Position numbers and translations under genes: made by a program. Positions 44,042-49,858 of a stretch of 49,858 nt of DNA are shown here, piece after piece (positions within the stretch are counted from its first letter, which is position 1; every line of letters starts with the position of its first letter). The stretch is from Alphaproteobacteria bacterium. Its GTDB lineage: Bacteria > Pseudomonadota > Alphaproteobacteria > Rhodobacterales > Rhodobacteraceae. The notes under the pieces are model-generated. The model was not told where the DNA came from and ran no database searches. It worked only from the letters and a program-made list of their open reading frames with translations. Where the stretch lies: NCBI GenBank assembly GCA_030431485.1, contig JAUIIR010000028.1, positions 1 to 49,858 of the forward strand, read 5' to 3'.

Positions 44042-46168
44042 ATGTCGTCCAATGAAACCCGTGAGCGAGTCCATAACGTGCAACCGCGGATCGAGCACCG
44101 GCTGCGCCCGCTGATCGAACCGAAAAGTGCGGCGTTGATTGGGGCGTCACCACGCGACGAAACGATCGGGCATCTGACCCTCAAAGCGATGATGCAGGCG
44201 GCATATGCCGACCGTTTATATCCCGTGAACCCAAGATATGACCAAATCGAGGGGATGAAATGCTATCCTGATCTGGCGTCACTGCCCGAACCGGTGGACA
44301 TGGCCCTGATCAACCTAGCGTCACCAAGGATCGAGGAAGCCTTCGAAGAAGCTGTCGCCGCCGGTGCTCGTTCGATTCTGCTGTTCGACCCGCTGCACCT
44401 TGAGAGCGACACTGAGGACAACACGATTATCACCCGCCTGCGCAAGCGCGCTGCCGAAACGGGAATCCCCGTATGCGGCGGCAACTGCGCCGGAATTTTC
44501 GATTTCCAGACCCGCAGCTTTTCATCTTTCTTCCTTGTGCCAACGACACCGGCGGGAAGTATATCGCTGATTGCCCACTCGGGGATGATGCTGGTCTGGA
44601 CACGATCCGATCCGCGCTACAGGTTCGACGTGGCCCTGCATGTCGGCCAGGAGGTGGGCGTCACTCAGGACGAATACCTTGATTACATGGTTGATCGCCC
44701 GACCACAAAGGTCATCACCATGTTTGTGGAGGGGGTGCGCAACCCTGAAGGCATGGACCGCGCTCTGAAGAAGGCCCTTGCTGCCGGTAAGCCTGTGGTC
44801 GTCTGTATGGTCGGACGCACCCGGCGCGGCGCGGCACTTTCGATCACCCACACAGGGGCAACGGTAGCCGACGGCGATCTGGGACGGGCATTCTTCGAGA
44901 CGCGGGGCGCTGTCGTGGTCGAAACACTTGATGATATGTACAACACCGCTCTCCTCCTTGCGCAGGGTCGCCGCGCGCCTGCGGAAGGAGCCGCCTATGT
45001 GCTTGATTCTGGTGGGTGCCGGGGTCTGCTGGTGGATCGGGCCGAAGCGCTGGGAGTGAAGCTTGCAACCCTGACTGACGAGACCTCGGCCCGGCTCAAA
45101 GCCCAGGTACCACCTATGCTGGTGCCGGTGAACCCCTTTGACGGGGCGGGTCCGGTTGACGAGAATTACGCCAACGTGTTCGAAATCGGTTATAAAGAAA
45201 TCGAGAAAGACCAAAATGTCGGGATGTTGGGGATCGAGTTTCATTTCAACGACCGGTTCAACCCGCGCGTGGGCGCGGTACAGGCCATGCTGAACGCCTG
45301 GGAAGTCTCGACGAAACCCTTTTTCTATTTCACATCAATCACGCCGCTCCCTAATGAAGGCCTGGGCACCAAGCTGGCCGATCTGGGTATTCCGGCGATC
45401 GACGGGCAGGACAACGCATTGCGCGTGGCGAAATGGTTCATACGCAGCCAGAACTTGCGGGACGCAGCTCTGGCACGAGCAATGGTGGCTGGCGACGCGG
45501 TACAACTGGGCAGCGATGAGACAAACCGGCTGGAAGGGGACGGCGCGCTTAGCGAGGCCGAAAGCCTGGCGCTCCTGGGCGATTTGGGGCTGACGACCGT
45601 GAAAACGGAAACGGCCACAGGCAGCGAGGCGGTGGCCGCGGCGGCCGCGCGGATCGGGTATCCAGTGGTACTTAAGGCGTCGGTAGAAGGTTTGCACCAC
45701 AAGACCGAGGCGCAAGGGGTGGTGCTTGGGCTGAATGACGAAGCAGCGCTGTTGGCGGCGCATGCGAAGATGGAGTCGAACGGACTTGGCGCGACGCGGA
45801 TCGTTCAGACATATGTCACCGAAGGCGTCGAATTCTCGCTCGGAATGCTCCGCGATCCTGATCTCGGGGCCTTCGTGACGCTCAGCGGCGGCGGTCGCAA
45901 TGTCGAGCTGTTCCGCGAGCGTGTCATACTGCCGGCAGGGCTGAGCCTGGCGGATGCCCAGACGGCCATCGGCGACCCAGCCGTCGCGCGACTTTTGAAG
46001 GGCGCCCGGGGCTTTGAGCCGGACGCCGAAGCTCTGGCGCAGACTTTGCACCGCTTTGGCGGCATCGCGGCAGCGCTTGCTCCCCATGTGCGGGAAATCG
46101 ACATCAACCCTATTGTCGTCAACGGTGGTGGCCCGGTCGCGGTCGATGCGCTGATCGTGCGCGGCTGA
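44042..46168 (+). CDS. Acyl-CoA synthetase (NDP-forming) / acetate-CoA ligase family
   Basis: This 708-aa enzyme joins an acid to CoA with ATP through a phospho-histidine step, giving ADP. Its parts are an N-terminal CoA-binding domain (PKSAALIGASPRDETIGHLT), succinyl-CoA-ligase-like domains with the catalytic His in SITHTGATV, and a C-terminal ATP-grasp domain (YPVVLKASVEGLHHKTEAQG near residue 555). The start chosen is the ATG at 44042, after GGAG. The gene sits between a binding-protein gene and its permeases, an arrangement that suggests the imported or released acid is activated at once. The acid is unknown; an aromatic or branched acid freed from a conjugate is possible. Confidence 0.9.
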   Translation: MSSNETRERVHNVQPRIEHRLRPLIEPKSAALIGASPRDETIGHLTLKAMMQAAYADRLYPVNPRYDQIEGMKCYPDLASLPEPVDMALINLASPRIEEAFEEAVAAGARSILLFDPLHLESDTEDNTIITRLRKRAAETGIPVCGGNCAGIFDFQTRSFSSFFLVPTTPAGSISLIAHSGMMLVWTRSDPRYRFDVALHVGQEVGVTQDEYLDYMVDRPTTKVITMFVEGVRNPEGMDRALKKALAAGKPVVVCMVGRTRRGAALSITHTGATVADGDLGRAFFETRGAVVVETLDDMYNTALLLAQGRRAPAEGAAYVLDSGGCRGLLVDRAEALGVKLATLTDETSARLKAQVPPMLVPVNPFDGAGPVDENYANVFEIGYKEIEKDQNVGMLGIEFHFNDRFNPRVGAVQAMLNAWEVSTKPFFYFTSITPLPNEGLGTKLADLGIPAIDGQDNALRVAKWFIRSQNLRDAALARAMVAGDAVQLGSDETNRLEGDGALSEAESLALLGDLGLTTVKTETATGSEAVAAAAARIGYPVVLKASVEGLHHKTEAQGVVLGLNDEAALLAAHAKMESNGLGATRIVQTYVTEGVEFSLGMLRDPDLGAFVTLSGGGRNVELFRERVILPAGLSLADAQTAIGDPAVARLLKGARGFEPDAEALAQTLHRFGGIAAALAPHVREIDINPIVVNGGGPVAVDALIVRG

Positions 46169-46183
46169 CGAAAGGGCAGCAGG

Positions 46184-47137
46184 GTGGGGAAGATTACAAC
46201 ACTGATCGCCAAGCGGATTGCCCTTGGGCTGTTGTCGCTGGTGGCGGTGTCGCTGATCATCTTCTTCTCGGTCGGGCTGCTGCCCGGTGATCTCGCAGAG
46301 GCGATCCTGGGGCAGAACGCCACGCCCGAAACACTGGAGGCGATGCGCCGCGATCTTGGTCTCGACCGGTCGGCGGCGGTGCGTTATGTCGAATGGGTCG
46401 TCGGCGTATTACAGGGTGATTTGGGCAAGTCGCTCGCCAGCGGCCGCGACGTCGGCGAATTGATCGGTGCGCGGTTCGGCTCCACACTCTTTCTGGCAGC
46501 CTATGCTGCGCTGATTTCGGTTCCGCTGGCGCTTTTCTTCGGCATGGCGACGGCACTTTTTCGCAATACGCGCTTCGACCGGATCAGCAATGCTGGGGCA
46601 TTGTTCGCGATCTCGTTCCCGGAATTTTTCATAGGTTACCTGCTGATCTATCTCTTGGCGCAGAATGGTCTCTTTCCGACGATGTCGCGGATCACAGAGG
46701 ACATGGACTTGGGCGAGCGCCTTTACAGTACCTTCTTGCCGGCGCTGACGCTGACCTTCGTCGTGACCGGCTACATGATGCGGATGACGCGTGCGGCGAT
46801 CCTCAATGTGCTGTCTTCTCCCTATATCGAGATGGCTCGTCTCAAAGGCATCCGCCCGCGCAATGTTATCCTTCGGCACGCGTTGCCTAATGCTGCGTCG
46901 CCCATTGTGAACGTGATCTCGCTCAGCCTCGCGTACCTCATCACCGGCGTCGTCATGGTTGAGGTCGTGTTCGTTTATCCCGGTGTCGGACAGTTGCTGG
47001 TCGACTCCGTAGTTCGTCGCGACTTGCCGGTGATTCAGGGAGTCAGCCTACTTTTCGCCTCGGTCTACATCCTGCTGAACTTGTCGGCGGATGTGATCTC
47101 GATGCTGAGCAATCCGAGGATTCTCCATGCTCGCTGA
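46184..47137 (+). CDS. Peptide-type ABC transporter permease (DppB-like)
   Basis: This 317-aa inner-membrane permease has an N-terminal helix (ALGLLSLVAVSLIIFFSVGL, then LPGDLAEAILG), an EAA loop (MARLKGIRPRNVILRHALPN) and the C-terminal VFVYPGVGQLLVDSV...RDLPVIQGV block of the DppB group. The start is a GTG seven bases after AAAGGG. It lies 15 bp after the acyl-CoA synthetase stop and overlaps the DppC-like gene by 11 bases. Confidence 0.93.
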   Translation: MGKITTLIAKRIALGLLSLVAVSLIIFFSVGLLPGDLAEAILGQNATPETLEAMRRDLGLDRSAAVRYVEWVVGVLQGDLGKSLASGRDVGELIGARFGSTLFLAAYAALISVPLALFFGMATALFRNTRFDRISNAGALFAISFPEFFIGYLLIYLLAQNGLFPTMSRITEDMDLGERLYSTFLPALTLTFVVTGYMMRMTRAAILNVLSSPYIEMARLKGIRPRNVILRHALPNAASPIVNVISLSLAYLITGVVMVEVVFVYPGVGQLLVDSVVRRDLPVIQGVSLLFASVYILLNLSADVISMLSNPRILHAR

Positions 47138-47966
47138 ACGCAGAAAAATATTTCTGGCACTTGGCGACGCGCCTGCCTCTGCCAAGTTCGGTATGATCAT
47201 CGTTCTGGTCTATGTCCTAATTGCGCTGTTCGCCCCATTGCTGACGCCGTTTTCGCAAAGCGAGGTGGTGGGCGGCCCATATGAGGCGGCCTCGGGTGCG
47301 TTCCTTCTGGGTACCGATGCGCTGGGGCGGGATTTCCTGACGCGCACGCTTTACGGTATCCGCAACACTGTCGGCATCGCGCTGATCACCACGGTCGTGA
47401 CCTTTGTTTTCGGAGCGTTTTTCGGCCTTCTCGCCGCCGTGCGCGGGGGATGGGTCGATCAGGTTCTGTCACGCATCGTCGACGTACTGATGTCGATCCC
47501 GGCACTGATCTTCAAACTGCTGCTGTTGTCCATCGCAGGGACGGCGGTGATCAACCTGATCCTTATTGTGGCCTTCGTGGACTCGACCCGCGTTTTCCGC
47601 CTGTCACGTGCCGCGGCCAGCGATGTGGCGGTCATGGAATTCATCGAAGCGGCACGGTTGCGCGGCGAAACGCTGATGTCACTGATGCTGCGCGAGACAC
47701 TGCCAAACATCATGGCACCGCTGGCCGCCGAGTTCGGTGTGCGGTTCAGCTTCGTGTTTCTGGTCATTTCGTCACTCTCCTTCCTGGGTATCGGCATCCA
47801 GCCGCCCGCTGCCGATCTGGGCTCTATGGTGCGCGAAAACGCGGCGCTCATCAGCTTCGGTCGGGTGACGCCTCTCATTCCCGCCTTTTGCATCGGCCTG
47901 CTGACCATCGGCGTCAATTTCATCGTTGACTGGCTGTTGCACGTCACCAGCGGATTGAAGGACTAG
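47127..47966 (+). CDS. Peptide-type ABC transporter permease (DppC-like)
   Basis: This 279-aa partner permease has a first helix (KFGMIIVLVYVLIALFAPLL), the DppC-type LLGTDALGRDFLTRTLYGIR motif, and an EAA loop (IEAARLRGETLMSLMLRETL), ending with helices and VDWLLHVTSGLKD. The start overlaps the upstream permease end; the ATPase gene follows after three bases. Confidence 0.93.
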   Translation: MLAERRKIFLALGDAPASAKFGMIIVLVYVLIALFAPLLTPFSQSEVVGGPYEAASGAFLLGTDALGRDFLTRTLYGIRNTVGIALITTVVTFVFGAFFGLLAAVRGGWVDQVLSRIVDVLMSIPALIFKLLLLSIAGTAVINLILIVAFVDSTRVFRLSRAAASDVAVMEFIEAARLRGETLMSLMLRETLPNIMAPLAAEFGVRFSFVFLVISSLSFLGIGIQPPAADLGSMVRENAALISFGRVTPLIPAFCIGLLTIGVNFIVDWLLHVTSGLKD

Positions 47967-47969
47967 GAC

Positions 47970-49595
47970 ATGACCGAAACGCCGCTTGTGGAAATCAGAA
48001 ATCTGCACATTGAAGGGCGTCGGGGGCGAGTCTGGTCGCCAATAATAAAGGGGGTCGATCTGGTTCTCGAGCCGGGCAAGGTACTTGGGCTGGTCGGCGA
48101 ATCCGGTGCTGGCAAGTCAACCATGGGCCTGTCGGCGATGGGCTATGTTCGGCCGGGTTGCCGGATCACTGGCGGCAGCATCACCTTCGACGGAATCGAC
48201 CTTACGAAAGCGAACGAGCCGGTGCTGCGCGACCTCTGGGGCCGCCGGATCGCTTATGTGGCGCAATCTGCAGCCGCAAGCTTCAACCCGGCGCACCGGC
48301 TTCTGCGGCAGCATTGCGAGGCGCCGCGCGACCACGGTTTGGCGAGGGAACTCGACCCGTACCGCGATGCGATCGATCTCTACCGCCGCATGCGTCTGCC
48401 CGATCCCGAACATATCGGCGAGCGTTTTCCGCATCAGGTTTCCGGCGGGCAGCTGCAACGGATGATGACGGCGATGGCGATGTCCTGCCGGCCCAGCCTC
48501 ATCATCTTCGACGAGCCGACAACGGCGCTTGACGTTACCACCCAGATCGAAGTGCTGGAATCCATTCGCCGCATCGTGCGCGAGTTCGGAACAGCAGCAA
48601 TCTACATCACCCATGACCTTGCGGTTGTCGCGCAGATGGCTGACGAGATCAAGGTCATGCGCTACGGCGAGACGGTTGAGGAAGGGCCGGTTCAGCAGAT
48701 GCTGCACGCCCCGCAGCAGGAGTATACAAAAAGTCTCTGGTCGGTCCGCGCGCTCAAGGCCGATGACCCTCAGGTTCTGCAAGGCGGAGAACCACGGATC
48801 GAGCTTTCCGGCGTATCGGCAGCTTACGGCGCGACAAAGGTTCTCGACAATATCAACCTGAAGATCGCGGCCGGGCGGACGACCGCAATCGTGGGAGAGT
48901 CCGGTTCGGGCAAGTCGACGATTGCCCGGGTGATCTCGGGGCTCTTGCCCCCCAAATCCGGCGAGGTTCGCATCGACGGCACAAAGCTCGCACCGGACTA
49001 CCGGTCGCGCAGCCGGGACGGGCTGCGCAGCGTTCAGCTGATCTACCAGATGGCCGATACCGCGCTGAACCCGCGCAAGACGGTTGGCGAACTGATCGGC
49101 CGCCCGACCACGCTTTATCTGGGACTTAGGGGCGCGGCGCGAACGCAGCGAATCCGCGAGCTGATGCAGATGGTCGATCTTGACCCAGACCGGTTCATGC
49201 ATTCGCGCCCCGGCGATCTTTCGGGTGGACAGAAGCAGCGCGTCGGGCTGGCCCGCGCGCTGGCCGCCGAACCTTCGGTCATCATCTGCGATGAAGTCAC
49301 CAGTGCCCTTGACCAGATCGTTGCGGTCGGGGTGCTGAAGCTGCTGGCCGACATCCAGAATAAACTGGGTGTCACCTATATTTTCATTACCCACGACTTC
49401 GAGGTTGTGGAGGCGATCGCCCATGATGTCGCCGTCATGCAACGCGGCGAGATCGTGGCGCAAGGGCCCAAGGAAACGGTTCTGAATGAGCCACTGCACC
49501 CCTACGTGGCCGAATTGTTGAGGGCCGTGCCACAGCGCGACGAGAACTGGCTCAGCCGGGCGACGGCAGAACGCCGCGAAACTCAAACGACGTGA
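47970..49595 (+). CDS. Fused double-ATPase of peptide-type ABC importer (DppD-DppF fusion)
   Basis: This 541-aa protein carries two ATPase domains in one chain. The first has Walker A GESGAGKST (43-51), signature VSGGQLQRMMTAMA and Walker B LIIFDEPTTALD. The second has Walker A GESGSGKST (about 309-317), signature LSGGQKQRVGLARA and Walker B VIICDEVTSALD, in which the usual Pro is Val. Such YejF/GsiA-like fusions replace the two-gene arrangement used by the first importer in this window. It completes the second transporter. Confidence 0.95.
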   Translation: MTETPLVEIRNLHIEGRRGRVWSPIIKGVDLVLEPGKVLGLVGESGAGKSTMGLSAMGYVRPGCRITGGSITFDGIDLTKANEPVLRDLWGRRIAYVAQSAAASFNPAHRLLRQHCEAPRDHGLARELDPYRDAIDLYRRMRLPDPEHIGERFPHQVSGGQLQRMMTAMAMSCRPSLIIFDEPTTALDVTTQIEVLESIRRIVREFGTAAIYITHDLAVVAQMADEIKVMRYGETVEEGPVQQMLHAPQQEYTKSLWSVRALKADDPQVLQGGEPRIELSGVSAAYGATKVLDNINLKIAAGRTTAIVGESGSGKSTIARVISGLLPPKSGEVRIDGTKLAPDYRSRSRDGLRSVQLIYQMADTALNPRKTVGELIGRPTTLYLGLRGAARTQRIRELMQMVDLDPDRFMHSRPGDLSGGQKQRVGLARALAAEPSVIICDEVTSALDQIVAVGVLKLLADIQNKLGVTYIFITHDFEVVEAIAHDVAVMQRGEIVAQGPKETVLNEPLHPYVAELLRAVPQRDENWLSRATAERRETQTT

Positions 49596-49600
49596 ACGAG

Positions 49601-49858
49601 ATGTCCAAAGATCCCCTTTTGCAACCCTACCAGCTCAAGCATCTGACCCTGCGCAACCGGATCATGACGACCAGTCACGAACCGGCCTATCCCGAAGATG
49701 GGATGCCAAAGGACCGTTATCGGCTGTATCACCTGGAGCGTGCCAAAGCGGGCGTGGCGCTGACAATGACCGCCGGTTCGGCCGCCGTGTCGCGCGATTC
49801 CCCGCCCGCCTTCAACAACATTCTCGCCTGGAAAGACGAGGTCGTTCCGTGGATGAAA
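49601..49858 (+). CDS. Old-yellow-enzyme-type FMN oxidoreductase, 5' part
   Basis: The first 86 codons are present; the gene runs off the window. The start (SKDPLLQPYQLKHLTLRNRI, then MTTSHEPAYPEDGMPKDRYR and ERAKAGVALTMTAGSAAVSR) matches the FMN barrel of the NADH:flavin oxidoreductase group that includes trimethylamine dehydrogenase, 2,4-dienoyl-CoA reductase and N-methylproline demethylases. The HEPAYPEDGMPK stretch recalls the stachydrine/N-methylproline demethylase subset, an assignment from memory. An in-frame GTG at 49592 overlaps the ATPase stop and is an alternative start. It fits the window's demethylation theme. Confidence 0.8.
   Translation, partial: MSKDPLLQPYQLKHLTLRNRIMTTSHEPAYPEDGMPKDRYRLYHLERAKAGVALTMTAGSAAVSRDSPPAFNNILAWKDEVVPWMK

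Noticed and set aside
42716..44098. 460-aa minus-strand open frame
   Set aside because: It is antisense to the binding-protein gene and hairpin; no recognisable domain.
48117..49586. 489-aa minus-strand open frame
   Set aside because: It is antisense to the fused ATPase gene, which has intact Walker and signature motifs; the opposite frame has an arginine/histidine-rich shadow composition.
1..49858. CRISPR arrays, tRNA, rRNA, replication origins and phage genes
   Set aside because: No regularly spaced repeats, no tRNA-like cloverleaf noted, no rRNA-like sequence and no phage or replication protein frames were seen.

Overview
The window looks like a high-GC alphaproteobacterial chromosome or large plasmid, most likely from a marine Rhodobacteraceae (roseobacter-type) organism. 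This is inferred from codon use, twin-arginine signals on the peptide-type binding proteins, a heterotetrameric sarcosine oxidase set, a DmdA-like GcvT protein and tightly overlapping catabolic operons. No rRNA, tRNA or CRISPR array was seen.

Region 1 (1-2150) is a border zone. It holds a broken transposase with a duplicated 3' tail, a GntR/FadR-type regulator (minus strand), and IS3-like transposase debris lying between that regulator and the operon it probably controls. Region 2 (2153-8667, plus) is a coupled operon: HpcH/HpaI aldolase, HyuA, HyuB, a frameshifted class I aminotransferase and a uronate-dehydrogenase-like SDR. A perfect 8-3-8 palindrome lies just upstream. About 750 bp of non-coding or degraded DNA follows.

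Region 3 (9416-15990) is a LysR regulator divergent from a class III aminotransferase, an amidase, a peptide-type ABC binding protein with no local transporter partners, and a DmdA-like GcvT-fold protein. Region 4 (15993-38056, all minus) is a run of 17 genes, mostly overlapping or nearly touching. In transcription order these are: XRE-cupin regulator, binding protein, two permeases, two ATPases (a Dpp/Opp-type importer), two CocE/NonD hydrolases, an alpha/beta hydrolase, an M81 (MlrC) peptidase, a dimethylglycine-dehydrogenase-like flavoprotein, a non-pyrrolysine MttB homologue, a TetR regulator, and sarcosine oxidase soxB-soxD-soxA-soxG. A third CocE/NonD paralogue and a ProC-like reductase diverge from the XRE gene at 38218-40998.

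Region 5 (41369-49858) is a LysR regulator divergent from a second complete importer operon: binding protein, NDP-forming acyl-CoA synthetase, two permeases, a fused double ATPase, and the start of an old-yellow-enzyme-type reductase similar to N-methylproline demethylases.

Taken together, the window reads as a dedicated island for N-methylated or quaternary-amine compounds. Peptide-type importers would bring in a conjugate (ester or amide). CocE, M81 and amidase enzymes would hydrolyse it. MttB, dimethylglycine dehydrogenase, sarcosine oxidase, DmdA-like and OYE-type enzymes would strip methyl groups into the one-carbon pool. The substrate is not known from the sequence. All three binding-protein genes are followed by a strong stem-loop in the gap before the next gene, which suggests mRNA processing or stabilisation that raises binding-protein yield.
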